Below, in pieces: positions 38,965 through 47,629 of a stretch of DNA of 64,000 nucleotides. Source of the DNA: Pseudolysinimonas kribbensis (lineage in GTDB: Bacteria > Actinomycetota > Actinomycetes > Actinomycetales > Microbacteriaceae); the NCBI RefSeq assembly GCF_030161895.1, contig NZ_BSVB01000001.1, positions 1,798,001 through 1,862,000 of the forward strand, in the 5' to 3' direction. Each line of letters opens with the position of its first letter. Position 1 is the stretch's first letter. Under the pieces are notes generated by a model that worked only from the letters and a program-made list of their open reading frames with translations, did no database searches and was not told where the DNA came from. Position numbers and translations under genes: made by a program.

Positions 38965-40155
38965 ATGGGCTTCACGCAGCACTCGTGGCCGACGCTCGCG
39001 GTCGCGGTGGCGGCGGCGATCGTGCTCGCACTGCTGGTCGCCGGGATCGTCTCAGTGATCGTCGGCGCGGTCGCGCGCCGCCGGCAGTGGCAGGGCGACC
39101 CGATGCGGCATCTGCGGCTGCCGTTCCGGGCCGCGCTCGTGGTGGCGCTCGTGTCGCCCGCCATCGTGGCGACCTGGCCGGCGGGGGTGCATCACGCCGG
39201 GAGCCGCGACCACGTCATCCTGATCGTGGCGATCGTCGTGGGTGCCTGGTTCATCGGGGCCGTTCTCGGGTTCGTGATCGGTGTCGCGATGGGGCGCTAC
39301 CGCGTCGACGTGCCCGACAACCGCGTCGCGCGCCGGGTGCGCACGCAGCTCGCGGTCATCCGGCGGCTCATCTACGTCATCCTGTTCGTGCTGGCGATCG
39401 GCGCGGTGCTGCTGACCTTCCCGGGTGTGCAGGCGGTCGGCACGAGCGTGCTCGCCTCGGCGGGCGTGATCTCCGTCGTCGCCGGGCTCGCGGCGCAGTC
39501 GACGCTGTCGAACCTGTTCGCCGGGATCCAGCTCGCATTCTCGGGGGCGATCCGCGTCGACGATGTCGTCGTCGTGGAGCAGGAGTGGGGGCGCATCGAG
39601 GAGATCACGCTCAGCTACGTCGTCGTGCACGTCTGGGACGACCGGCGGCTCGTGCTGCCGTGCACCTGGTTCACCCAGAACCCGTTCGAGAACTGGACCC
39701 GCACCTCGAGCCAGCTGCTCGGCGCGGTCGAATTCGACCTCGACTGGCGCGTGTCGCCGGGGCGCATGCGCGCGGAGCTCGACCGCATCCTGGACGACGC
39801 GAGCCTGTGGGATCACCGCGCCAAGGTGCTGCAGGTCACCGACGCGGTCGGCGGATACGTGCACGTGCGGGTGCTCGTGACCGCGCGGGATGCCGCCGCC
39901 CTGTTCGACCTGCGCTGCCTCGTGCGCGAGCGGCTCGTCGACTGGCTGCAGCGGGAGACCCCGGAGGCGCTGCCCACGCAGCGCGTGGAGGTCGAGCGCG
40001 AGCACGCGACGAGCGCGCGACGTCGCTCGGGCAAGGAGGCGGAGCCGGAGGGGGTGTTCAGCGGGAGCGACGAGGCGGAGCGCCGCGCCCACAACTTCAC
40101 CGGGACGAACCCCGTGGTGCGCTCCGACGCCGATGAGCCCGACGCCGGGCAATGA
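38965..40155 (+). CDS. MscS-family mechanosensitive ion channel
   Basis: 396 residues. About four hydrophobic helices, the last being the pore helix VLASAGVISVVAGLAAQSTLSNLFAG-like segment with the Ala/Gly pattern that packs MscS pores, followed by IQLAFSGAIRVDDVVVVEQEWGRIEEI, the conserved beta domain start. The final 60 residues are charged and disordered. It releases solutes on hypo-osmotic shock. Preceded by a TAGCGT box (38942-38947) and GGAGGT; monocistronic. Confidence 0.86.
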   Translation: MGFTQHSWPTLAVAVAAAIVLALLVAGIVSVIVGAVARRRQWQGDPMRHLRLPFRAALVVALVSPAIVATWPAGVHHAGSRDHVILIVAIVVGAWFIGAVLGFVIGVAMGRYRVDVPDNRVARRVRTQLAVIRRLIYVILFVLAIGAVLLTFPGVQAVGTSVLASAGVISVVAGLAAQSTLSNLFAGIQLAFSGAIRVDDVVVVEQEWGRIEEITLSYVVVHVWDDRRLVLPCTWFTQNPFENWTRTSSQLLGAVEFDLDWRVSPGRMRAELDRILDDASLWDHRAKVLQVTDAVGGYVHVRVLVTARDAAALFDLRCLVRERLVDWLQRETPEALPTQRVEVEREHATSARRRSGKEAEPEGVFSGSDEAERRAHNFTGTNPVVRSDADEPDAGQ

Positions 40156-40167
40156 CCGGATCGGTTC

Positions 40168-40236
40168 TCAGGACGGATCTCGCGGCGCGCCGGCGTCCCG
40201 AGCGGGCGCGCGGCGCGTCCTGCGCTCGAGTCCTGA
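40168..40236. terminator. Hairpin between convergent mscS-type gene and purQ
   Basis: TCAGGAC (40168-40174) pairs with GTCCTGA (40230-40236), followed by AAAA; the enclosed segment is very GC-rich and can fold further. It sits between two convergent stops, so a bidirectional terminator is likely. The same CAGGA/TCCTGAA outer bases occur in the hairpin at 34042-34117. Confidence 0.45.
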
Positions 40237-40267
40237 AAACGACGAGCGGTCGGGCGGGAGCGCGCGT

Positions 40268-40972
40268 CTAAACCGCGGCGAGGGTGCGCTCGATGACCGA
40301 GCGGAAGAAGGTGAGACCGTCGACGCCCGAGCGCATCGCCGAGGGGGTGTCGGGGCCGAAGCCCGGCTCGGTCGCGTGCTCGGGATGCGGCATCAGGCCG
40401 ACCACGTTGCCGCGCTCGTTGGTGAGGCCCGCGATGTCATCGAGCGAGCCGTTGGGGTTCACGTCGACGTAGCGGAAGGCGACGAGCCCCTCGCCCTCGA
40501 GCCGCTTCAGCGTCTCCGCGTCGGCGATGAACCCGCCCTCGCCGTTCTTGAGGGGCACCGTGATCAGGTCGCCCTGCTCGAACCCGTGCGTCCACGCGGT
40601 GGTCGCGTTCTCGACCCGCAGGGTCTGGTCGCGGCACACGAACGCGCCCGCCTCGTTGCGGATCAGGCCGCCCGGCAGCAGATGCGCCTCGACGAGGATC
40701 TGGAAGCCGTTGCAGATGCCGAGCACCGGCATCCCGGCGTTCGCCGCCGCGACGATCTCGTGCATGATCGGGGCCTGTGCCGCGATCGCGCCGCAGCGCA
40801 GGTAGTCGCCGTAACTGAAGCCGCCGGGCAGCACCACGGCATCCACACCCTGCAGGTCGTGGTCGCCGTGCCACAGGGCGACGGCCTCCGCGCCGGCCAG
40901 CCGGATCGCGCGCTGCGCGTCGCGGTCGTCGAGCGACCCCGGGAAGGTGACGACGCCGATCCGGGCGGTCAT
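40268..40972 (-). CDS. purQ: Phosphoribosylformylglycinamidine synthase, glutaminase subunit
   Basis: 234 residues, intact. Class I glutamine amidotransferase: [35 protein letters not shown] with the nucleophile Cys, and the C-terminal [10 protein letters not shown] supplying His and Glu. It feeds ammonia to PurL. The ATG overlaps the purS stop (ATGA), so purS and purQ form a coupled operon on the minus strand. Confidence 0.95.
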   Translation of the reverse strand: MTARIGVVTFPGSLDDRDAQRAIRLAGAEAVALWHGDHDLQGVDAVVLPGGFSYGDYLRCGAIAAQAPIMHEIVAAANAGMPVLGICNGFQILVEAHLLPGGLIRNEAGAFVCRDQTLRVENATTAWTHGFEQGDLITVPLKNGEGGFIADAETLKRLEGEGLVAFRYVDVNPNGSLDDIAGLTNERGNVVGLMPHPEHATEPGFGPDTPSAMRSGVDGLTFFRSVIERTLAAV

Positions 40973-41226
40973 GCCACCGCGTCCTCGGCCGCGTACACGC
41001 GCACGACGTTCTCGATGACGGCGTTGCTGAGCAGTTCTTCGGCGAGGTGCTGCGCCTTCGCGAGGACCGCGTCGGTGACCTCGTCGACGTGCAGCTCGAA
41101 GCGCTTGCCGATGCGCACGGCCGTGAACTCGCCGTCACCGCGTTTCGCGAGCGCCGTCGCCACGGCCTTGCCGGCCGGGTCGAGCAGCTCCGCCTTGGGC
41201 ATCACCTCGACCACGATCACCGGCAC
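40969..41226 (-). CDS. purS: Phosphoribosylformylglycinamidine synthase subunit PurS
   Basis: 85 residues, the normal size. [17 protein letters not shown] opens the small ferredoxin-like fold, and [13 protein letters not shown] follows. PurS bridges PurL and PurQ. GTG 41226 is the start; a TAGAAT box six bases upstream suggests leaderless transcription of purSQ. Confidence 0.93.
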   Translation of the reverse strand: MPVIVVEVMPKAELLDPAGKAVATALAKRGDGEFTAVRIGKRFELHVDEVTDAVLAKAQHLAEELLSNAVIENVVRVYAAEDAVA

Positions 41227-41230
41227 GCTG

Positions 41231-41807
41231 TCATTCTACGGTGACGATCAGCGACGCCCGCTCGCGCCCGCGCGCGATGAGCTCGGCGTTGCGCTCGTCG
41301 GTGCCGAGTACCCAGGCGCGGGCCTCGTCCGGGGTCTTGCCGAACTCCACGTGCCGTCGGATGAGCCGCTCGAGCCGCACCCCGGGGTCCGCCTCGAGGT
41401 AGATCACGCTGTCGAGAAGCGGCGCCACCTGCTCCCAGCCGCCGGCATCATGCAGCAGGTAGTTGCCCTCGACGACGACGGTCCGGATGTCGGGCCCCAC
41501 CCGCAGCGCGCGGGGCCGGGCCTCCTCCACGGTGCGATCGAACACCGGGAGGGCGGCGCTCCCCGGCCGTCACGCAGCACCCGGAGCGCGGAGACGAATC
41601 CCGCGACGTCGAAGGTGTCGGGGGCGCCCATCCGGTCGCGCCGGCCGAGTCGCACGAGCTCGGCCTGCGGGAGGTGGAATCCGTCCATGCCGACCACGGC
41701 CGTCGGCACGCCGTCGCGGCGCAGGTCGGCGGCGAACTGCTCGGCGAACGTCGACTTGCCGACCCCGGCGCGCCCGCCACGCCGATGAGCGTGCGCACGC
41801 GGTCCAT
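41231..41807 (-). CDS. Nucleoside/nucleotide (uridine-kinase-like) P-loop kinase (two apparent frameshifts)
   Basis: About 193 residues once a base is restored opposite 41763-41766 and another opposite 41561-41564. The corrected Walker A reads GAPGVGKST near residue 15; VVGMDGFHLPQAELVRLGRRDRMGAPDTFD is the substrate-binding region of PRK/uridine-kinase-like enzymes, and VVVEGNYLLHD is Walker B. It phosphorylates a nucleoside, pantothenate-like or sugar substrate; the exact one is unclear. It lies immediately upstream of purS on the same strand. Confidence 0.8.
41233..41238 (-). promoter_or_regulatory. Leaderless -10 box of purSQ
   Basis: TAGAAT on the minus strand, six bases before GTG 41226, close to the TATAAT consensus. 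It overlaps the stop of the upstream kinase gene. Confidence 0.5.
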
Positions 41808-41838
41808 GACGACTGGAGAGTAGCGCGAAGATCGAGTC

Positions 41839-42822
41839 ATGCGAATCGTGGTCATCGGAGCGACCGGGCACGTCGGCGGGTACCTGGTGCCGCGCCTGGT
41901 GGAGGAGGGGCACGAGGTGGTCGCGGTCACGCGCGGCACCTCGGCGCCGTACCGGCAGGATCCGGCGTGGGAGCAGGTCGAGCGCGTCGTCGCCGACCGC
42001 GAGGCCGAGGATGCCGCCGGCACATTCGGCACCCGCATCGCGGAACTCGGGGCCGACGTCGTCGTCGACATGATCTGCTTCACCGAGGACTCCGCGCGGC
42101 AGCTCGTCGACGCCCTGCGCGGCCGGGTGCGTCAGCTCGTGCACATCGGCACGATCTGGGTGCACGGTGCGCTCACCGAGGTCCCCGCGATCGAGTCCGA
42201 CCCCAAGCACCCGTGGGGCGACTACGGCGTGCAGAAGGAGGCCATCGAGCGACTGCTGCTGGCCGAGTCGCGACGCGACGGCGGCCTGCCCGTGGCGATC
42301 GTGCATCCCGGCCACATCTCCGGTCCCGGATGGCCGATCATCACCCCGCAGGGCACGATCGACACGGGCGTGTGGCGCGCCCTCGCCTCGGGCGGCGAAC
42401 TTCTGCTGCCCGAGTTCGGCCTGGCGACCGTGCACCACGTGCACGCCGACGACGTCGCGCAGCTCGTGCTGCGCTGCATCGCGCAGCCGGATGCCGCGAA
42501 CGGCGAGGCCTTCCACGCCGTCTCGGAGCGCGCGCTCACCCTGCGCGGCTTCGCCGAGGCTGCCGCGGGCTGGTTCCGGCAGAGTGCGCGGCTGCGGTAC
42601 GTGCCGTTCGAGGAGTTCGTGCAGTCGCTGCCCGAGCAGCACCGCGACGCGGCGTACCAGCACATCGCCCGGAGCCAGGCGATGAGCATCGAGAAGGGGC
42701 GCCGGATGCTGGGGTACGCCCCGGCGCACACCTCGCTCGCGGCGGTCGCCGAGGCCGTCGAGTGGCTGCGGGTCGATGGGCGCCTCGGCGAGGGCATTCC
42801 GCCGGTGGCCTTCCCGGGCTGA
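41839..42822 (+). CDS. NAD-dependent epimerase/dehydratase-family protein
   Basis: 327 residues, intact. VVIGATGHVGGYLVPRLVEEGHEVVAVTRG is the dinucleotide-binding unit, VVDMICFTEDSARQLVDAL follows, and HIGTIWVHG then YGVQKEAIERLL provide S/T and Y-x3-K positions (YGVQK). Extended SDR acting on a nucleotide sugar or similar. It is divergent from the kinase gene with about 30 bp between starts. Confidence 0.83.
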   Translation: MRIVVIGATGHVGGYLVPRLVEEGHEVVAVTRGTSAPYRQDPAWEQVERVVADREAEDAAGTFGTRIAELGADVVVDMICFTEDSARQLVDALRGRVRQLVHIGTIWVHGALTEVPAIESDPKHPWGDYGVQKEAIERLLLAESRRDGGLPVAIVHPGHISGPGWPIITPQGTIDTGVWRALASGGELLLPEFGLATVHHVHADDVAQLVLRCIAQPDAANGEAFHAVSERALTLRGFAEAAAGWFRQSARLRYVPFEEFVQSLPEQHRDAAYQHIARSQAMSIEKGRRMLGYAPAHTSLAAVAEAVEWLRVDGRLGEGIPPVAFPG

Positions 42823-42872
42823 CGCGGCGAGCGCGCGGGAACATCCGCGCCGTCGGGCGGGTTGGCCCGTTC

Positions 42873-43514
42873 ATGCAGGTCACCGTCTTCGGCGCCACCG
42901 GCTACACCGGTCGCCACCTCCTCGCCGAGTTGCTCGAGCGCGGTCACTCCGTGGTCGCCGTCTCCCGGTCCGCCGCGACCGGCCTCCCCGACGGCGTGCG
43001 CGTCGTCGCGGGCGACATCCACGATCCCGCCGTCGTCGACGACGCGACCCCGGGCTCCCAGGCGATCCTCGTCGCGGTCGGTGCGATCGACGAGGGCGGA
43101 CGGCATCTCGTCGAGGCCGTGCCCGCACTGGTCGGGGCGGCCGCCGCGGAGGGCGCGAGGCTCGGCGTCGTCGGCAACGCCGGATCGCTCTCCCGCGAGG
43201 CGGGCGGTCCGCGCGTCTACGACGAGCCCGACTTTCCCGCCGACTGGAAGCCGGGATCGCTCGCGCTGACCGAGGTGCTCGACACCCTGCGCAGCACAGG
43301 CGACGGTGTGGACTGGTTCTTCCTCAGTCCCCCGCTCGGCTACGGCTCGTATGCGCCGGGCGAGAAGCGCGGCGTCTACCGCACCGGCGGCGACGAGATC
43401 GTGGCGGATGCCGACGGCCGGTCGTTCATCTCGGGGCCGGACTTCGCGACGGCCATGGTCGACGAGCTCGAGCGGCCGGCGCACCGCCGGACGCGCTTCA
43501 CCGTCGGGTACTGA
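42873..43514 (+). CDS. NAD(P)H-binding protein, NmrA-like SDR
   Basis: 213 residues, intact. VTVFGATGYTGRHLLAELLERGHSVVAVSRS is the cofactor loop; GVVGNAGSLSREAGG and GVDWFFLSPPLGYGSYAPGEKRG are typical of the BVU_3066/NAD(P)H-binding group related to YwnB. No catalytic Tyr-Lys pair is evident. It follows the epimerase by 50 bases. Its end overlaps the convergent hydrolase gene by 17 bases. Confidence 0.8.
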   Translation: MQVTVFGATGYTGRHLLAELLERGHSVVAVSRSAATGLPDGVRVVAGDIHDPAVVDDATPGSQAILVAVGAIDEGGRHLVEAVPALVGAAAAEGARLGVVGNAGSLSREAGGPRVYDEPDFPADWKPGSLALTEVLDTLRSTGDGVDWFFLSPPLGYGSYAPGEKRGVYRTGGDEIVADADGRSFISGPDFATAMVDELERPAHRRTRFTVGY

Positions 43515-44151
43515 GCTCGGCCGCGATCCGCTCCGCCATCGCGTCGTAGCCGGACGCATCGGGGTGGAATCCGTCGCGCGCCACGTGACTCCCGTCGAAC
43601 CCGGGCACGAGTGCGGCGCCGTGCGCCTCGGCGATCCGGGCGGCCCGACGGGTCAGTCCGTTCGCGACGGCGCCGAGCGCCGCGCGCAGCGGCTGCGGCA
43701 GCACCGGATAGCGCCCGAACTCGGGCGGCGCGACGATCACCACGCGCTCCGCCCGTGCCGCCACGATGAGCCCCTCGAGTGCCCGAGCGAACGCGCGGCC
43801 GGACCGCACCCGCATCGCGTCGTTCCAGCCCACCAGCAGCACGAGGACGTCCGCGGGCGCGGCGGCGTCGGAGCCCACGCCGCGCAGCACCTCCGTCGCC
43901 GTCCATCCGCTTCGGCCGGCGATGCTCCAGCGCGCCCCGAGCCGCGCGGCGAGGCGGGCCGGCAGGGCCTCCTCGAGCGTGTCCACGCCCATCCCGACCG
44001 CGGTCGAGTCGCCGACGACCAGCACCCGCGGCGCGCCGGCGCCGCCGCGGCGCGCCCCGGGCGGATCCTCCAGCTCGGGCGTGCGCCGGCGAAGGGCTCG
44101 CGCCTGGGCGAGCACCACAGGCGCGAGCAGCACGACGAGGGCCCGGGTCAC
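43498..44151 (-). CDS. SGNH/GDSL-family hydrolase
   Basis: 217 residues. VLVVGDSTAVGMGV is block I with the nucleophile Ser, VLLVGWNDAMR supplies the Gly/Asn oxyanion residues (blocks II-III), and DGFHPDASGYDAMA is block V with the Asp-His pair. A hydrophobic N-terminus (ALVVLLAPVVLAQA) suggests export or membrane anchoring. It would cleave an ester or acyl group. GTG 44151 is taken, four bases after the exporter stop. Confidence 0.8.
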   Translation of the reverse strand: MTRALVVLLAPVVLAQARALRRRTPELEDPPGARRGGAGAPRVLVVGDSTAVGMGVDTLEEALPARLAARLGARWSIAGRSGWTATEVLRGVGSDAAAPADVLVLLVGWNDAMRVRSGRAFARALEGLIVAARAERVVIVAPPEFGRYPVLPQPLRAALGAVANGLTRRAARIAEAHGAALVPGFDGSHVARDGFHPDASGYDAMAERIAAELSTRR

Positions 44152-44155
44152 GCGC

Positions 44156-45631
44156 TCATTCTCGTGCCGTCGCCGTCGCCGTCGCACCCGCGGACGCATC
44201 CGCGGACTCGAACGTCCGAGGCTCCTCGCCTCGGGCCGCGGCCTCGGTCTCGCGCACCGCACGGCGACTCGGCAGCACGAACGACAGGGCGACCGCCACC
44301 CCCGTGAATCCGGTCGCCCACCAGAACGCGGCGTCGAAGGCCGCCGCGGGGGATCCCGACGAGGCCGCCGTGATCGAGAGGATGACGGCGAGCAGCGCGA
44401 CGCCGACCGACCCGCCGACCTGCTGCGCGATCCGTGTCACGATGCTGGCGTGCGGCACCTCGGCGCGGTCGAGCCCGACGAAGGCGACGGTCATGATCGG
44501 GATGACGACCACCCCGACCCCGAGCCCGCGCACGAACAGCACGGCGCCGAGCCACCAGATCGAGGTGTGGCCGTCGGCGAAGGCGAAGGGGAGGGTCGCG
44601 AGGCCCACGAACAGGAAGCCGATCACCGAGGTCCACCGCGCGCCGATGGCGTCGATGAGCCGGGCGGCGACGCTGCGACTCACGAGCGATCCCACGCCCT
44701 GGGGGATCAGCAGCAGTCCGGCACCGAGGGCGTCCGTGCCGCGCAGCTCCTGCCAGTACAGCGGCAGCAGCAGCATCGCGCCGTAGAGCGACGCCCCGGA
44801 CAGGAACAGCAGCGCGGTGCCCGCCCAGGTCGGGCGCGAACGCAGCACCTGGAGGTCGACGAGCGCGGCGGCACGACGCCGCAGCGCCCAGAGCACGAAC
44901 GCGATGAGCAGGACGGCGCCGCCGACGAGCGGCGCGAGCACGTCGGCGCGGCCGAAGCCGCCGGAGCGCGTGACGTTCGACAGCCCCCACAGCAGAGCCA
45001 CGAGAGCCGGCGACAGGAGGACCACCCCCACCACGTCGAGCCGGACCCGGCCGCCGCGGCGATCGGCGGGGATGAGGAGCGCGGCGAGCACGATGCCGGC
45101 GAGGCAGAGCGGCACATTCACGAGGAAGAGCCAGCGCCAGTCGCCGGCGCCGAGGATGAGGCCGCCGACCACCGGTCCCAGGATCGGCCCGACCGCCGTG
45201 GGCAGCGCGACGACCGACATCAGCCGGCCCAGGTCGCGCCCTCCGGCCGCCTGCATGATGATCGTCGTCATGAGCGGCATCATCGCGCCGCCGCCGACGC
45301 CCTGCAGCGCCCGGAAGGCGATGAGGCTGGGCGCGTCCCAGGCCAGCGAGCACAGCACGGAACCGAGCAGGAAAACCCCGATCGCGGCGATCCAGAGCCG
45401 CTTGCCCCCGATCCGGCTCTGCAGCCAACCGACCACCGGGATCACGACGCCCAGGGCGAGCAGGTAGGCGGTCGAGACCCACTGGATCGTGCCGATGGTC
45501 GCGTGCAGGTCGTGCGCGAGCTGATGCAGCGCGACGCTCACGATCGTCGAGTCGAGGATCACCGTGATGCCGCCGACCAGGATCGCGACGGAGGTGCGCA
45601 CGACCGTCGGGTCGAGCTTGCTGGATGCCAT
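44156..45631 (-). CDS. MFS drug exporter, DHA2 (EmrB/QacA) type
   Basis: 491 residues, intact, about 14 membrane helices. VILDSTIVSVALHQLAHDL is motif D1 in helix 1, GWLQSRIGGKRLWIAA is motif A, and FRALQGVGGGAMMPL is motif B; the C-motif GPILGPVVGGLIL for antiporters is present. Drug/proton antiport is expected. It is divergent from a TetR gene with paired operator-like sites between them, the classic repressor-exporter arrangement. Confidence 0.88.
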   Translation of the reverse strand: MASSKLDPTVVRTSVAILVGGITVILDSTIVSVALHQLAHDLHATIGTIQWVSTAYLLALGVVIPVVGWLQSRIGGKRLWIAAIGVFLLGSVLCSLAWDAPSLIAFRALQGVGGGAMMPLMTTIIMQAAGGRDLGRLMSVVALPTAVGPILGPVVGGLILGAGDWRWLFLVNVPLCLAGIVLAALLIPADRRGGRVRLDVVGVVLLSPALVALLWGLSNVTRSGGFGRADVLAPLVGGAVLLIAFVLWALRRRAAALVDLQVLRSRPTWAGTALLFLSGASLYGAMLLLPLYWQELRGTDALGAGLLLIPQGVGSLVSRSVAARLIDAIGARWTSVIGFLFVGLATLPFAFADGHTSIWWLGAVLFVRGLGVGVVVIPIMTVAFVGLDRAEVPHASIVTRIAQQVGGSVGVALLAVILSITAASSGSPAAAFDAAFWWATGFTGVAVALSFVLPSRRAVRETEAAARGEEPRTFESADASAGATATATARE

Positions 45632-45656
45632 GGGAGCGCCGCCTTAAGGTACGAGA

Positions 45657-45701
45657 GCGTATCTAACGCTCGACACCGTACGCTTTCGCATTAAGATACG
45701 C
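45657..45701. promoter_or_regulatory. Paired inverted TetR operator sites
   Basis: GCGTATCTAA (45657-45666) and, inverted, TTAAGATACGC (45691-45701), whose minus-strand reading is GCGTATCTTAA. A smaller TACG-AGAG-CGTA palindrome overlaps the first. TAAGAT (45692-45697) is also a -10-type box six bases before the tetR GTG, so binding would directly block it. Confidence 0.55.
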
Positions 45702-45703
45702 AA

Positions 45704-46342
45704 GTGGATCTAAAACCTCCCACCCGCCGCCGCGGCCCCGAGCTCGAAGACGCCCTGCTCGACGCGGCATGGGAGGTGCTCGTGCACGACGGCTACCCCG
45801 GGTTCACCTACGAGGCGGTCGCCGCTCGCGCGGGCACCAGCCGGCCCGTGCTGTACCGGCGCTGGCCGCGGCGCGAGGAGATGCTGTTCGCCACGCTTCG
45901 CAAATACTGGTGGTCACGGCCCCTCGAGGTGCCCGACACCGGGAGCCTGCGCGACGACGCGCTCGCCTTCCTCCGCGGCGCCAACGAGAGCCGCGCCCAG
46001 CTCATGGCCGTGATCAGCGTGCAACTGATGGACTACTTCCGAGACACCGGATCGAGCTTCAGCGAGCTGCGCGAGATCCTGCGGGGTCCCGTGCGACGCG
46101 TGAGCGGGCTCCGGATCATGGTGCGCCGGGCCGTGCAGCGCGGCGAGCTGGCGGCCGAGCCGGTCTCCGATCGCGTGGTCGACCTGCCGTTCGACCTCTT
46201 CCGGCACGAGATGCTCATGACGATGAAGCCGGCCGCCGATGCCGCGATCGTCGCGATCGTCGACGAGGTCTGGCTGCCGCTGCTTCACGCCCCGGGCGTG
46301 AGCTCCTTGGCGAAGCAGCGCGACTCGGGCGAGTCGGCGTAG
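45704..46342 (+). CDS. TetR/AcrR-family regulator of the divergent exporter
   Basis: 212 residues, intact. Helix-turn-helix in residues about 14-60 (AAWEVLVHDGYPGFTYEAV, then RAGTSRPVLYRRWPRREEML), then a helical ligand-binding domain of the TetR_C_11/16 type. Start is GTG 45704 with a box six bases before. It probably represses the DHA2 exporter and itself. The last 58 bases overlap the convergent GNAT gene. Confidence 0.88.
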   Translation: MDLKPPTRRRGPELEDALLDAAWEVLVHDGYPGFTYEAVAARAGTSRPVLYRRWPRREEMLFATLRKYWWSRPLEVPDTGSLRDDALAFLRGANESRAQLMAVISVQLMDYFRDTGSSFSELREILRGPVRRVSGLRIMVRRAVQRGELAAEPVSDRVVDLPFDLFRHEMLMTMKPAADAAIVAIVDEVWLPLLHAPGVSSLAKQRDSGESA

Positions 46343-46746
46343 TGCCCGTAGTTCGGGATCGGGGTGTAGCCCTCGCGGGTGTAGAACCGCATCGCGTCGG
46401 GCTGCCGCGTGCCGGTCTCGAGCAGCAGCCGGGTCCAGCCCAGCTCGCGAGCGGCGCCCTCGAGCGCGCGGAGGATCGCCGTCGAGACGCCCGTGCCGCG
46501 AGCGGCGGGCGCGACGTACATGCGCTTCACCTCACCGTGCCCCGCGTCGATCGCGCGGAGTGCCCCGCAGCCGAGGGCCTCGCCGTCGCGGCGCGCCACC
46601 ACGAACAACGCGATGTCGTCGGCGCTCGGCTTCGGGCCCGGTTCGGTGTCGCCGCCGTAGCGGCCCTCGATCTCGACGCGCTGCGCCTCGCGCAGGCGCA
46701 CGGCATCCGGATCGGCCCACGGCACCGGGACGACCTCGAGGCTCAT
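46285..46746 (-). CDS. GNAT-family N-acetyltransferase
   Basis: 153 residues. VKRMYVAPAARGTGVSTAIL is the acetyl-CoA-binding motif A (RGTGVS) and LLLETGTRQPDAMRFYTREGYTPI is motif B with the common GNAT ending. Likely an amino-acid or small-amine acetyltransferase. ATG 46746 overlaps the purC stop (ATGA), so it is the last gene of the purD-purC-GNAT operon. Its 3' end overlaps tetR from the other strand. Confidence 0.84.
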   Translation of the reverse strand: MSLEVVPVPWADPDAVRLREAQRVEIEGRYGGDTEPGPKPSADDIALFVVARRDGEALGCGALRAIDAGHGEVKRMYVAPAARGTGVSTAILRALEGAARELGWTRLLLETGTRQPDAMRFYTREGYTPIPNYGHYADSPESRCFAKELTPGA

Positions 46747-47629
46747 GCCGCGGTCGCGTCCTCGAGGCGCTCGAGCAGCTCGCGGTAGCGCGCCGCGGTG
46801 CGCTCGACGATCTCGGCCGGCAGCTCCGGCGGCGTGCCCGTGCGATCCCAGTGCTCCAGGAGCCAGTCGCGGACGATCTGCTTGTCGAAGCTGTCGAGCC
46901 GATGGATGCCGCCGGCGGCATAGGTCGTGGCGTCCCAGTACCGCGAGGAGTCGCTCGTGAGCACCTCGTCGGCGAGCGTGAGCTCGCCGCTCGCCGGATC
47001 GCGCCCGAACTCGAACTTGGTGTCGGCCAGGATCAGCCCGTGGCGCCGGGCGATCGCGCTCGCCTCCTCGAACGCCTCGAGCGACGTCGTCCGGATGCTC
47101 TCGGACGCCTCCGAGCCGATCAGCTCGACCATCCGCTCGTAGCTGATGTTCTCGTCGTGCTCGCCCTGCGGCGCCTTGCGGGCCGGCGTGAAGATGGGTT
47201 CGGGCAGCCGGTCGCCCTCGCCGAGCCCCGCGGGCAGCGGGATGCCGCACACGCTCTGCGTCTGCCGGTACTCGGCCCAGCCCGAGCCGACGAGGTACCC
47301 GCGCACGACGGCCTCCACCGGGTACATCTCGAGCTCCTGCACGAGCATCGCGCGCTCCGCGATCCCCGGCGGCAGGTGCTCGCCGAGCGAGGGTGCGCCG
47401 CGGCGAGGTGGTTGCGCATGCCGAGCCGGGCGAACCACCACAGGCTCAGCTGGGTGAGCATCGCACCCTTGCCCGGGATGCCCGGCTCGAGGATGTGGTC
47501 GAACGCGCTCACCCGGTCCGAGGCGACGACGAGGAAGCGTCCGGGGACGGCCTCCGAGGTGTACAGGTCGCGCACCTTGCCGGAATAGCGGTGCGTCCAG
47601 CCGAGTGCCGTGAGGCGGGAGTCGGTCAT
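46743..47629 (-). CDS. purC: SAICAR synthase (one apparent frameshift)
   Basis: Joins CAIR with aspartate in purine synthesis. About 296 residues. GWTHRYSGKVRDLY, VASDRVSAFDHILEPGIPGKGAML at the start and later VRGYLVGSGWAEY, LADTKFEFG and LADEVLTSDSSRYWD are signature motifs. A base is lost around 47391-47403, after NHLAA; the downstream PSLGEHLPPGIAERAMLV resumes the family text. The ATG overlaps the purD stop and the stop overlaps the GNAT start. Confidence 0.93.
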
